Assembly (NCBI GenBank): GCA_041752635.1
Contig: JBGSWC010000169.1
Span: 1 to 18,144 of the forward strand
DNA length: 18,144 nucleotides
Source: JBGSWC01 sp041752635
GTDB lineage: Bacteria > Planctomycetota > Planctomycetia > Pirellulales > Lacipirellulaceae
Direction: 5' to 3'
Shown here: one piece after another, positions 1-7,376 of the stretch
Layout: every line of letters begins with the position of its first letter
How positions within the stretch are numbered: position 1 is the stretch's first letter
Translations under genes and position numbers: made by a program
The notes under the pieces: generated by a model
The model's input: the letters and a program-made list of their open reading frames with translations, nothing else
What the model was told of the DNA's origin: nothing
Databases searched by the model: none

Positions 1-73
1 AACCCAGGTACGAAATTCACCGGCGATGCTCGAAATCGACTGGAAAACAAGTGGTTTTTGCGATTTCGGCGAA

Positions 74-96
74 GGACAAAATTCGGGGTTTTGTCC
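74..96. other. Perfect 8-bp hairpin
   Basis: GGACAAAA at 74-81 and TTTTGTCC at 89-96 form a perfect stem around a 7-nt loop (TTCGGGG). No T-run follows on either strand, so this is not a standard intrinsic terminator. It could be a terminator of another class or a protein-binding site. Confidence 0.4.
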
Positions 97-206
97 CCTC
101 CAATCGTGTTGGCTGTTTCGTGGACAAAACGGTCAGAACGACTGGCTGCGTATGCCGCGCGGATTGCGGCGAAGCGCATGACTTTGGCATATCGGGAGTC
201 GATCTG

Positions 207-235
207 TAGACCGTATTGCTGGGGCGATTTACAAT
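207..235 (+). promoter_or_regulatory. Candidate promoter of the DksA-like gene
   Basis: TAGACC (207-212, 4 of 6 to TTGACA) and TACAAT (230-235, 5 of 6 to TATAAT) are separated by 17 bp. Transcription would start near 242, giving a leader of about 57 nt before the ATG at 299. The assignment rests on consensus matching only. Confidence 0.35.
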
Positions 236-298
236 AGCGATTCTCGACCCACATGGCCGGGAGTGATTCAGCACCATTGAAACAGGGAGTTCTCAGTA

Positions 299-667
299 AT
301 GAAGAAGGCCGATTTCGACCTCTACCGTCAACGACTTTTGATGTTGCGTTCGCGATTGCGGGGCGATGTCACAACGATGGAGAATGCGGCACTGCGTCGT
401 TCGGGCAGCGAGGGGGCAGAGCACGCAGCGATGCCAATCCACATGGCCGAACTTGGCAGCGAGAACTACGAACAAGAATTCACCCTCAGTTTGATGGCGA
501 CCGAAGGAGACACGCTCGCCCAAATCGAACACGCGCTCGAGCGTATCGAAGATGGCGAATACGGCAAGTGCGCTGAATGCGGTGGCGTTATACCAAAACT
601 CCGACTCAACGCGATTCCGTATGCCGAGATGTGTGTGAAGTGTGCCGAGCAGAGCGAACGTAACTAA
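299..667 (+). CDS. DksA/TraR family zinc-finger protein
   Basis: 122-residue protein of the DksA/TraR family. Members bind the RNA polymerase secondary channel and tune transcription, notably the stringent response. The C-terminal half carries a four-cysteine zinc finger (CAEC, 17 residues, CVKC) followed closely by the C-terminus. The N-terminal part is predicted helical, with a charged ERIEDGEYGKC approach to the finger that is typical of the family. The ATG is preceded by GGGAG nine bases upstream, which supports this start. lspA follows after 12 bp, so the two are probably co-transcribed. The N-terminal coiled coil is short, so the protein could be a DksA-like paralogue rather than canonical DksA. 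Family assignment is firm; the exact regulatory role is inferred. Confidence 0.9.
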   Translation: MKKADFDLYRQRLLMLRSRLRGDVTTMENAALRRSGSEGAEHAAMPIHMAELGSENYEQEFTLSLMATEGDTLAQIEHALERIEDGEYGKCAECGGVIPKLRLNAIPYAEMCVKCAEQSERN

Positions 668-679
668 CGAAAACGCTCC

Positions 680-1264
680 ATGAATCAACCGAAGTGGCCT
701 GGAAGCCGCCCGATTATCTACGTCGCGACAGCGATATGTTGTGCGGCGATCGATCTGTGGACCAAGCACATGATGTTTGCGTGGCCGGTGCTCGACGGCG
801 ACATCTATTGGGTGTGGCCCGAGTATTTTGGGTTCCAACGAGCACTCAACGAAGGGGCCGTGTTTGGGATCGGCCAAGGGATGGTTTGGCTGTTCGCTGC
901 GATTAGCGTGGTCGCATTAGTGGCCATTCCGGTTTGGCTATTTCGCTTCGGAGCGGCGGCCGACCTTTGGATCACCCTCGCACTCGCGCTCATTTCCGGC
1001 GGCGTTGTCGGCAACCTTTACGACCGCGTCGGCCTGCATGGACTCGATTGGCAGATTCTCCGACCTGACCGGGCCGGCGAACCGGTCTATGCGGTCCGCG
1101 ACTGGATACTGATGCAACTCAACGACAACCGGCGGTGGCCGAATTACAACTTGGCTGATGCTTTCTTGGTGTGCGGCGCGGCCCTCGCGTTTGTTCGCAC
1201 GTTGTTTAGTCCAGCCGAAGTTCCACCACAATCGAGAGCGAATACTCTTTCGCCCGAACATTAG
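680..1264 (+). CDS. lspA: Lipoprotein signal peptidase (signal peptidase II)
   Basis: 194-residue integral membrane aspartyl peptidase that cleaves the signal peptide of diacylglyceryl-modified prolipoproteins. Visible motifs are DLWTK (D25, K29) in the first membrane helix, NEGAVFG (57-63), GNLYDR with catalytic D115, and NLADAF with catalytic D160. Four hydrophobic segments fit the family topology. The stretch between the two catalytic aspartates is 45 residues, clearly longer than in Escherichia coli LspA (about 18), so there is a periplasmic insertion of roughly 25 residues. The C-terminal tail after about residue 177 is polar. No good ribosome binding site precedes the ATG, consistent with coupling to the DksA-like gene 12 bp upstream. 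Assignment is secure from the catalytic motifs. Confidence 0.95.
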   Translation: MNQPKWPGSRPIIYVATAICCAAIDLWTKHMMFAWPVLDGDIYWVWPEYFGFQRALNEGAVFGIGQGMVWLFAAISVVALVAIPVWLFRFGAAADLWITLALALISGGVVGNLYDRVGLHGLDWQILRPDRAGEPVYAVRDWILMQLNDNRRWPNYNLADAFLVCGAALAFVRTLFSPAEVPPQSRANTLSPEH

Positions 1265-1341
1265 CTTGCAATATAGTCGCGCGGATTTAATTTTCGTCAA
1301 CATGCACAATTCGCGGCATAAGGAGTTGACTCGATAGTGAT

Positions 1342-1352
1342 GTAACTGTTAC
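1342..1352. promoter_or_regulatory. Palindrome GTAACTGTTAC, possible Rrf2 operator
   Basis: A perfect 5-1-5 inverted repeat lies about 85 bp upstream of the Rrf2-type gene, next to a TTGACT hexamer (1326-1331) that could be a -35 box. Rrf2 regulators commonly bind short palindromes in their own promoters, so autoregulation is plausible but unproven. Confidence 0.3.
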
Positions 1353-1437
1353 TACTTCAGATTGAGGACCAGAGCAGGCAAACAACCGGAGACAAATCGC
1401 CACGCCCACTTCCCGCCCATCGGCAGGAGCAGTCGCG

Positions 1438-1896
1438 ATGAAAACCAGCCGCCGTGTCACCTATGCGCTGCAAGCGATCTTGTTGCTCGCAAAACTCGGC
1501 GACCGCTCTCCGGTTCCGTGTAGTACGATCGCGAAGCAAGGAGAAATGCCTGAACGGTTTCTGCTACAGATCTTGCGGAAGCTGGTGAACGAGGGCATCT
1601 TGCGTTCGGTGCGTGGAGTCGAGGGGGGCTATCAACTCGCTCGCGATACCCACCTCATCACAATGGCCGACATCTTTGAAGCGATGGGCAACACGTTCAT
1701 CCCGAGCGTTCCGACATTGGGTACAATTCCCGACGCCTGTCGGCGACAAGTGATCGAAACATTTAGCCGAGCGGCAGGCCTTGCGCGAACGGAACTTAGT
1801 CGGCTAACAATCGCCAAGCTGCTCGAACTAGGTGGCGATTGGGATGAAACCGAAATCGAACCGGTGCGCACAACAGACAGCGATAGGTCGCGCTGA
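1438..1896 (+). CDS. Rrf2 family transcriptional regulator
   Basis: 152-residue DNA-binding protein of the Rrf2 family. The N-terminal winged helix is recognisable: MKTSRRVTYALQAILLLA, then STIAKQGEMPERFLLQILRK (recognition helix) and the wing VRGVEGGYQLAR. Rrf2 relatives such as IscR and NsrR sense Fe-S clusters or NO through three clustered cysteines. This protein has only two isolated cysteines (in PCSTIAK and DACRRQ), so cluster binding of that type is unlikely and the signal is unknown. AGGAG eight bases before the ATG supports the start. The gene ends only 3 bp from the stop codon of the convergent gene on the other strand. The last 20 residues are acidic/polar. Family assignment is strong; the target genes are unknown. 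Confidence 0.88.
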   Translation: MKTSRRVTYALQAILLLAKLGDRSPVPCSTIAKQGEMPERFLLQILRKLVNEGILRSVRGVEGGYQLARDTHLITMADIFEAMGNTFIPSVPTLGTIPDACRRQVIETFSRAAGLARTELSRLTIAKLLELGGDWDETEIEPVRTTDSDRSR

Positions 1897-1899
1897 GCG

Positions 1900-2916
1900 C
1901 TACTGAGCCGACGACTTGCGGCCGAATGGCGAACTGGCGATTTCGGCGTCCGCGTGCAGCGGCCTCGCGGCGATCGCAAAGCCTCGCTCGCGGAGCACAT
2001 CGCGTAGCTGGCGAAACTCGGCATAGCTGTCGGGGTAGACGAAAAACGTCACCGCCTCGCGGCGAGGGTTGGTCTTAGCGATTCGCGTCATGAAGGCTGA
2101 GCCAACCCGTAATGCTTCGTCGATCGACTCGCCGATCTCGCTATTGGTTGGTTTGAATTCGATGAAAGGTGCTGCCGTGACGATATTGGCCCCGTTCGGT
2201 GCGTCGACGTGACGATGTACGATTTCGTAGTGCATGCGAAAACCGCCGATCGGGCCAATGGTTCCGTAGGCACCATTTCGGCGAATGATTTCGCCAAGTC
2301 GGTAGCCTTCGCGTCGCTCGAATTCCGCGAACAACTCGTCGACCGGCACCAACACGACTCGATGATCTTTGATACGAAAAATGACCTCGTCGTCGCCGAC
2401 GAGCTTGGCGATCGGCGTCGGTTCGTTCTTGAGTTCGATTCGCTCGGGGGCGTAGTTGGCGAGGGCGATTTGCTCGCGCGAGAGTTGCTCGAGCTCTTGC
2501 TGAGTCTCGACTAGTTCCCGCCGCAGGTCGAAGTCACGCTGTTCGCTGGTGGCGAGTCGCGCGCGGCGCGCGGCAATTTCTTGCTCGAACGATGCGAGGT
2601 AAGTCGCCATTGATTCGCGCTCGGCGTCGCGGAGTTCGTTGCGAGCTTTCAGGTGGACGATGCGGTCGATCGATGCCTCGACTTTGTCTCGCTTCGAGCG
2701 GAGCTCGTTAAGCTCGTGGTCAATGTCGGCCTGTGCGACGACATTCATCGGTTCGAGAGGGGGCACTTCGGTCGTTGAGCGACCGAGCATCGCGGCGCGG
2801 ACTCCGACGATCACCACCAGCAAAATCAGAATGCCGACAATGTTCGCAATGATGTCAAGAAACGAATCTTGCCCCGGCATTTCGTTGGGGTCGTCTTCAG
2901 CGGGTCGTCTGCGCAT
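1900..2916 (-). CDS. ExbD-like single-pass membrane protein with coiled coil (stator-type partner)
   Basis: 338-residue protein, third gene of the minus-strand operon. A basic, acidic-then-hydrophobic N-terminus leads into one membrane helix (about 18-40) that starts QDSFLDIIANIVGILILL. The aspartate at residue 21 sits where ExbD, TolR and MotB carry their proton-binding aspartate. A long coiled coil follows (about 62-165), then a C-terminal domain with KDHRVVLVP (183-191) and FFVYPDSYAEFRQLRDVL (291-308). No OmpA-like peptidoglycan-binding motif was seen. The ATG at 2916 is chosen because AGGAGG stands six bases upstream; it overlaps the preceding gene by 20 bp. A longer open frame runs to 3039 but its extra N-terminus is Arg/Ser-rich and unlike a protein. 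The role as an ion-channel partner is inferred from position, topology and the membrane aspartate. Confidence 0.75.
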   Translation of the reverse strand: MRRRPAEDDPNEMPGQDSFLDIIANIVGILILLVVIVGVRAAMLGRSTTEVPPLEPMNVVAQADIDHELNELRSKRDKVEASIDRIVHLKARNELRDAERESMATYLASFEQEIAARRARLATSEQRDFDLRRELVETQQELEQLSREQIALANYAPERIELKNEPTPIAKLVGDDEVIFRIKDHRVVLVPVDELFAEFERREGYRLGEIIRRNGAYGTIGPIGGFRMHYEIVHRHVDAPNGANIVTAAPFIEFKPTNSEIGESIDEALRVGSAFMTRIAKTNPRREAVTFFVYPDSYAEFRQLRDVLRERGFAIAARPLHADAEIASSPFGRKSSAQ

Positions 2917-4819
2917 CGGTCGCCTCCTGTTGCTGCGCCGACGCCTGCTTCTGGCTGGAGCCTGGCGTGCTGATTTCGATACCGCTCTCGCGAGCGGCCC
3001 GGGCGATGTACGCGGCCGACTGCTCGCCTCCCGGAACAACGGTCAATTCAATGCGAGGCTTCCATCGCAAACCGGCCCCTGCCATCCCCCAACCAGTGAC
3101 ATGTTCTTGCAATTGATTTCGCAACTTGGCCATCATCGGACGAGGGTCGCTACCTACTTCGATCGCTTTCGCTTGTGCCGAGGGGGGAATGAATCGCAAG
3201 TCGCGAACCGAGTCGGGCACAACGAGAACTCGGTCGCTGGTGGCCACAATCCGCACAGGCCGCACGATCGCGAAGCCATTCGAGGGGTCTTCGTTCTGAC
3301 CGCTTCCTTCGGCACTGCCGCCTCGACTGGCTGCCGTCGCTGTGGGTGTCGTTCCGGCTGTCGCCGCGGCGGTCGCGTCACCGGTCCCTTCTTGTGCTCC
3401 ACCACTGGCGGAGTTGGAACCTGCCGAGCCGCTTGCAGCCGGACTCGCAGCAGCGACAGGGCTGCCAGTCAGTTCGCCCGACTTGTTTTGGGTGGCCGCG
3501 TTAGGATCGCCAGCGGCGACGCCCCCTGGTTTCGATGCAAAAGCGTCGCTTGTTGTCGTGCCTGGTTCGCCCGCTTCACTGGCTGCGAGGCCCGCTTCGA
3601 GGTTCGCGGCGTTGGTCTGGGTCGCTTGGTTCGCTGCTTCACCATTTCCGCCCCGATTGCCCGAGCCTGTGCCGGCGAGCAACTCGGCGACCGATTTTTC
3701 GCTTCCCGATCCGCCCTCGCCAACTGGCGGTGGCGAACCACCTTGAAAGCCCCCCCCCGCCAAACTGCCGAAGCCCCCTAGCAGCGACTCGCCTGGCTCG
3801 TTTGCTCTCGCGTTCGATCGATTCCGTATGCCGGGCGGCTCGAACGAGTCGATGGCGCCTTTTTGCATGATGCCTGGCGCGGCCTGGGCGAGCGCTTCGG
3901 CGCGTGCCCGCGACTGGATGATGGCGAGCTGTTTGCGTTCGGCGAGCACCGGATCGGCGAGTCCAAAGTCGAGTTGCCAATCGGCGTCGACGAGTTCGTA
4001 GCCGAATTCCGCGTCCCATTCTTCGAGCACATTGCGAACCCGCAGATAGCTAAACACACCATCGGGCCTGACGAGTATCAACGGATAGGGACGATCCTTC
4101 GGGTCGAGCGTCTCGTCTTCGTAGTATCGCTGAGCGGCACGAACTGCCGATGCGAGCGCGCTGTCGGCACCCAGCGCCAAGTTAAAGTCGTCGGGCTTCA
4201 GCTCGATACCCTCGGGTTGCAGGATCACACGATCGGCTCGGCACTCGATGTAAACAGGTCGTCGATGGGTGCCGTTGGGACCTTCGTAAGGAACCACGGC
4301 AAAACTCGTCGGCTTGTCGGCATTGGCTTTGGCAATGGCGATCTGCTGCCGATAGTCGTCGGCCAACTGCTTTAGTCTCGCGAGTTCGCGTTCGGCCTGT
4401 TCGCGATCGTCGAAGTGATTGCCTTCCATCGCATCGAGCTCGCGTGCCACGTCGCGCATCGCGAGATACTGGGCATGCAGACGCTGCAAATGGTCTTCGA
4501 CCGTTTGCATTTTAGCCTGTTGCCGACGCAATTCTTCGTCGACCTCGCTGACACGCGCATCGGCAAGGGATTGAAGTTCGGCGAGCTCGGCAAGTTGCGC
4601 GATATGCTCGTCGTTCCGCTCACGTGCCTCGGCGCTCGCGACCACTGTGTCGGCCACGGCCGCTTGTGCTTCGGCGTGCTGGCGCTCCGCCATCTGTCTC
4701 GAGACCGTCGCCATGACCACCAGCAGCGTCACAAGCGCGCCCATGGTGCAAAGCAAAACGGCCAGAAACGGGAATAGGGAGGCCTCGCCCGAGTTTTCCC
4801 GGTTGGCTCGGCGGCTCAT
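2897..4819 (-). CDS. Single-pass membrane protein with coiled coil, duplicated domain and Gly/Ala/Ser linker
   Basis: 640-residue protein, middle gene of the operon. The N-terminus (SLFPFLAVLLCTMGALVTLL, 14-33) is a membrane helix with no acidic residue inside it; E12 lies just before. A coiled coil follows (about 40-165). Domain A (172-285) contains RPVYIECRADRVILQP (187-202) and YPLILVRPDGVFSYLRVRN (245-263). A low-complexity Gly/Ala/Ser/Thr linker spans about 335-515. Domain B (516-618) contains RPVRIVATSDRVLVVP (520-535) and repeats the domain A pattern. The start overlaps the upstream stop as ATGA, which implies translational coupling. The linker is encoded over a run of nine G on the coding strand. 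Function is not known; topology resembles ExbD/MotB partners without their usual C-terminal domain. Confidence 0.75.
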   Translation of the reverse strand: MSRRANRENSGEASLFPFLAVLLCTMGALVTLLVVMATVSRQMAERQHAEAQAAVADTVVASAEARERNDEHIAQLAELAELQSLADARVSEVDEELRRQQAKMQTVEDHLQRLHAQYLAMRDVARELDAMEGNHFDDREQAERELARLKQLADDYRQQIAIAKANADKPTSFAVVPYEGPNGTHRRPVYIECRADRVILQPEGIELKPDDFNLALGADSALASAVRAAQRYYEDETLDPKDRPYPLILVRPDGVFSYLRVRNVLEEWDAEFGYELVDADWQLDFGLADPVLAERKQLAIIQSRARAEALAQAAPGIMQKGAIDSFEPPGIRNRSNARANEPGESLLGGFGSLAGGGFQGGSPPPVGEGGSGSEKSVAELLAGTGSGNRGGNGEAANQATQTNAANLEAGLAASEAGEPGTTTSDAFASKPGGVAAGDPNAATQNKSGELTGSPVAAASPAASGSAGSNSASGGAQEGTGDATAAATAGTTPTATAASRGGSAEGSGQNEDPSNGFAIVRPVRIVATSDRVLVVPDSVRDLRFIPPSAQAKAIEVGSDPRPMMAKLRNQLQEHVTGWGMAGAGLRWKPRIELTVVPGGEQSAAYIARAARESGIEISTPGSSQKQASAQQQEATDAQTTR

Positions 4820-6549
4820 GCAGCTTGCTGTGGCGGAAGGTGACGACCCGGTGACCTGCCATCGCTGCCCACGCGGGCACTTAACAACTGGATGGCAGCC
4901 GAAAGACTAAGCAGCGTTTCTTCGAAGTTATGAACCCGCCCCAACGACGAGAGATTTTGACTCAGCGACTCTTCGAGTCGCAGCACGTGACCGGTCGAGT
5001 CGACGACCTTCAGCAACACCTCGCTTTGCTTCGCGAGTTCCTGTTGCTGAGTCACCGACACGTCGGCCGTTTTTGTGAGCCATGTCTGTAACTCGGCAAG
5101 CAACGTCTCGCTTCGCTCGATAAGCTTCTCTTGCCGGTCGGCGGCGACAACCATGGCTTCGCCTAGTGCTGCCTCAACTTCGACCAAGTGCTGGCGATTT
5201 TGTGTGGCGAGCTCTTGTTCGTTGGCGGTGAGCGTCTCGCCGTGGTTCTGGAGAGCCTCGACCAGCAACTCGGCCATGCGTTCAAGACCACCGCGCAGTT
5301 TATCGATCAAGTCGCCCGTTCCCTCTTGCAGCTTGTCGGTATGCAGCACGACTGCATTCTCGAACTTGGCCATTTGGTCTCCGGCGGCTGAATTGACCGC
5401 TTGCAGTTGATCGCCCAGATGCTTCGCGATGCCATCAAGCTGGGCGACGACGACCTCGGCACCCCGTTCGACACCTTGGCCGAGTAGCGAAATTTGTTTT
5501 TCGGCACCCGCGTTGAGCAGCGCGACATGTGATTCGAAGGTGTTGCGCATTGCCACGAGCTGTCGATCGACACCGTTGGCGAGCGTCTGAGCGTGGCGTT
5601 CGAGGCTGTCGTGCAGCGTGGTGGCCAGCGCTTCGTCGATGATCTTGCTTGTCGACTGGGCAACTTCGGCCCAATGGTTGTGGCCTTCTTCGATTGTGTC
5701 ACGCAGAACTTGGGCTTGTTGGGTTGCCATGCGTTCGACCGACCGCACGACCTGTTCCGCCATGCGACGGACACTGGCGACGTGCGGATCACTCGAAGTG
5801 CCGTAGGCTTGGAACCGACCGATCATTTCGTGTTCGGCTTTGTAGTCAACTTTTTCGAGCAGGCCGGCTTCAACCCGTTCGACGGCAAACTTCGCAAGGC
5901 CCACGACAATCGACAGCGTGAGCGACAGGGTGGTCGTGTCGAAGGCGAGCCCGAGGTCGGCAGTAACCAGGTTGATCGACGATTCGAGTTCGTCTGGTCG
6001 GAGCTTGCCAATGGCAAGCGTGATTCCCACGACGGTCCCCAAGAACCCCAGCACAGGAATCGCCCACATCATCAGCCGAGGAGTCGCGTAATTCGCCGAC
6101 ATACGTCCGAGGTCAACGTCTTCGAGGTGCCGCAAGTGCTTCTCGAGCGTCTCGGCGGAATCTTTGCGACGGACGTAGTCGATGGCGGCGCTGAGCCTGC
6201 GTGCGATGTAAGAATCGCGCAGCAGCGCCGGCAGTTTGTTGATTTGCGCAAGATAGCGAGGGGCTTCGTCGACGGTCGCCCCGCCGGGACGCGAAGGTTC
6301 GAGGCGGACTTTTTCGAGCGCGACGAATTCCTTGACGAGGCTGATTGCGCGGATCACCAGCGCCATCATGGCGATGCAGAACAGCATCGCCGTCACTTTT
6401 TCAATCCAGTGATTGAGCAAATACTTCTCGATCACGGGCGAATCGAAGAGCGAACTCGAAATAACGGCATAGATACAAAGCCACAACAGCCCGCCCCAAA
6501 CAAGAGCCGAGCGAAGTAAACTTTCCGAAAAACTGGCAATGCGAGCCAC
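4816..6549 (-). CDS. MotA/TolQ/ExbB proton-channel family protein with long coiled-coil tail
   Basis: 577-residue protein, first gene of the operon. Four membrane helices are visible: about 14-35, 48-70, 158-180 and 193-220. There is a cytoplasmic stretch between helices 2 and 3, as in MotA, TolQ and ExbB. The third helix reads IPVLGFLGTVVGITLAI and the fourth LGLAFDTTTLSLTLSIVVGL, which are the diagnostic pore motifs of the family. Residues 225-545 form a very long helical/coiled-coil tail, ending in a conserved-looking NFEETLLSLSAAIQLL segment. Typical ExbB/TolQ proteins lack such a tail; ZorA of Zorya defence systems has one. The start is GTG, with AAAGGA eight bases upstream. Family assignment is firm; the cellular process it powers is unknown. 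Confidence 0.88.
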   Translation of the reverse strand: MARIASFSESLLRSALVWGGLLWLCIYAVISSSLFDSPVIEKYLLNHWIEKVTAMLFCIAMMALVIRAISLVKEFVALEKVRLEPSRPGGATVDEAPRYLAQINKLPALLRDSYIARRLSAAIDYVRRKDSAETLEKHLRHLEDVDLGRMSANYATPRLMMWAIPVLGFLGTVVGITLAIGKLRPDELESSINLVTADLGLAFDTTTLSLTLSIVVGLAKFAVERVEAGLLEKVDYKAEHEMIGRFQAYGTSSDPHVASVRRMAEQVVRSVERMATQQAQVLRDTIEEGHNHWAEVAQSTSKIIDEALATTLHDSLERHAQTLANGVDRQLVAMRNTFESHVALLNAGAEKQISLLGQGVERGAEVVVAQLDGIAKHLGDQLQAVNSAAGDQMAKFENAVVLHTDKLQEGTGDLIDKLRGGLERMAELLVEALQNHGETLTANEQELATQNRQHLVEVEAALGEAMVVAADRQEKLIERSETLLAELQTWLTKTADVSVTQQQELAKQSEVLLKVVDSTGHVLRLEESLSQNLSSLGRVHNFEETLLSLSAAIQLLSARVGSDGRSPGRHLPPQQAA

Positions 6550-6738
6550 AGTGAGCGTCCTTTCTCACCAGGTTGCGATAGTGAAAGGCCACAGCGGCGC
6601 TGCGGCGGCCATAAGGTTTGGCCTATCGTTACAATCGACCGAACCGGACCAATCGGTAAAGTCGAAGTGGGAATTTACAGGCAGCCACGCTCGCGCGTCA
6701 GCATCATTAATCGCACCCCACTGCCAGCGTTGGGATTG

Positions 6739-7146
6739 CTAGCAGTTGCCGTCGTAGGTCGCGTAGCAGCGGGGGGTTTCCCAGAGTCTCGCTTCGACAA
6801 TCGGGAAACCGGCCGCAGCCGTGATGTCGTAAATCACTTTGGCGATGTTCTCGGCTGTCGGGTTTTCGTCGAGCAAAAAGAGGGGTTCACCCGACTGTTG
6901 CAGGAATTCGACGACCGGATCTTGTCGATGCAGAATCATGCGGTGGTCGAGGTTGTCGTCGATCCAGGTGCTGACGACTCGCTTAATGTCCGAAAAATCG
7001 AGCACCATGCCGCGCTCGTCGAGTTTGTCGCCCGCGATGGTGATGACCGCCGTTCCGTTGTGGCCGTGCAGGTACTTGCACTTGCCGTCGTAATTGAGCA
7101 GGCGGTGGCCGTAACAGAAGTCGATTTCGCGAGTGACAGTGAACAT
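6739..7146 (-). CDS. 6-pyruvoyl tetrahydropterin synthase / QueD family enzyme
   Basis: 135-residue enzyme of the PTPS/QueD (6-carboxytetrahydropterin synthase) family, which converts dihydroneopterin triphosphate for queuosine or other pterin pathways. Zinc ligands are visible as H14 in YGHRL and H27/H29 in LHGHN. C23, in GKCKYLHGH, is the likely catalytic cysteine. The downstream motifs MVLDFSDIK, LDHRMIL, NPTAENIAKVI and WETPRC complete the family signature. The ATG at 7146 is preferred: GGAG lies about ten bases upstream and the family begins at this point (MFTVTREIDF). An upstream in-frame extension to 7239 adds 31 residues without family resemblance. No other queuosine gene is in the window, so QueD versus another PTPS subtype is not settled. 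Confidence 0.88.
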   Translation of the reverse strand: MFTVTREIDFCYGHRLLNYDGKCKYLHGHNGTAVITIAGDKLDERGMVLDFSDIKRVVSTWIDDNLDHRMILHRQDPVVEFLQQSGEPLFLLDENPTAENIAKVIYDITAAAGFPIVEARLWETPRCYATYDGNC

Positions 7147-7174
7147 GGTTTCTGGACTCCAAATGGAATATAGA

Positions 7175-7190
7175 CTGCGGACAGCCGCAG
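7175..7190. other. Hairpin in the leader of the QueD-family gene
   Basis: CTGCGG (7175-7180) and CCGCAG (7185-7190) form a perfect 6-bp stem with a 4-nt loop, about 29-44 nt upstream of the start codon. It does not match the preQ1 riboswitch architecture as far as can be judged by eye. Confidence 0.3.
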
Positions 7191-7254
7191 AGACGTGCGA
7201 AAGGTTTTTGTTTGATGGTTTTCGCGGATTGCTAGTCAAATATGCAGGAACGTG

Positions 7255-7260
7255 TATAAA
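7255..7260 (+). promoter_or_regulatory. Possible -10 box of the secreted protease gene
   Basis: TATAAA (within TATAAAAT) lies about 115 bp before the ATG at 7377. The nearest -35-like hexamer, TTGCTA (7229-7234), is 20 bp away, longer than ideal, so the call is weak. The 230-bp divergent spacer between the queD-family gene and the protease gene contains no visible gene. Confidence 0.22.
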
Positions 7261-7376
7261 ATGCTAGTAAGAGAGTCCACGTTGGCGAGATCAAACGATA
7301 TCGCTGGTGGCATTCGCAGGGCCAGCGTCCTCGAAACCTTATCAAATGGTCCGGGCAGAGAAAGGCGATTGTACCG

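Larger units (their letters stand above)
1..298. other. Intergenic leader with two inverted repeats
   Basis: No convincing coding region is visible in either strand. The stretch contains an 8-bp inverted repeat, CGAAATCG at 31-38 and CGATTTCG at 61-68. A tighter hairpin follows at 74-96. GGACAAAA recurs as a direct repeat at 122-129. A candidate promoter lies at 207-235. The left part may be the 3' region of a gene outside the window. Confidence 0.5.

Noticed and set aside
2639..3781. Long plus-strand open frame of 380 codons
   Set aside because: It lies opposite the operon genes, is Arg/Ser/Cys-rich without domains, and has no ribosome site; it is a shadow of the GC-rich coding strand.
5593..6519. 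Plus-strand open frame of 308 codons
   Set aside because: It is antisense to the channel protein gene, with Arg/His-rich composition and no recognisable motif.
1900..6549. Zorya anti-phage system
   Set aside because: The pore protein has a ZorA-like tail, but the partners lack an OmpA-like peptidoglycan-binding domain and no ZorC, ZorD or ZorE-type gene lies nearby.
7147..7250. preQ1 riboswitch before the QueD-family gene
   Set aside because: A hairpin exists, but its 4-nt loop and the lack of an A-rich tail do not fit preQ1 aptamers by eye.
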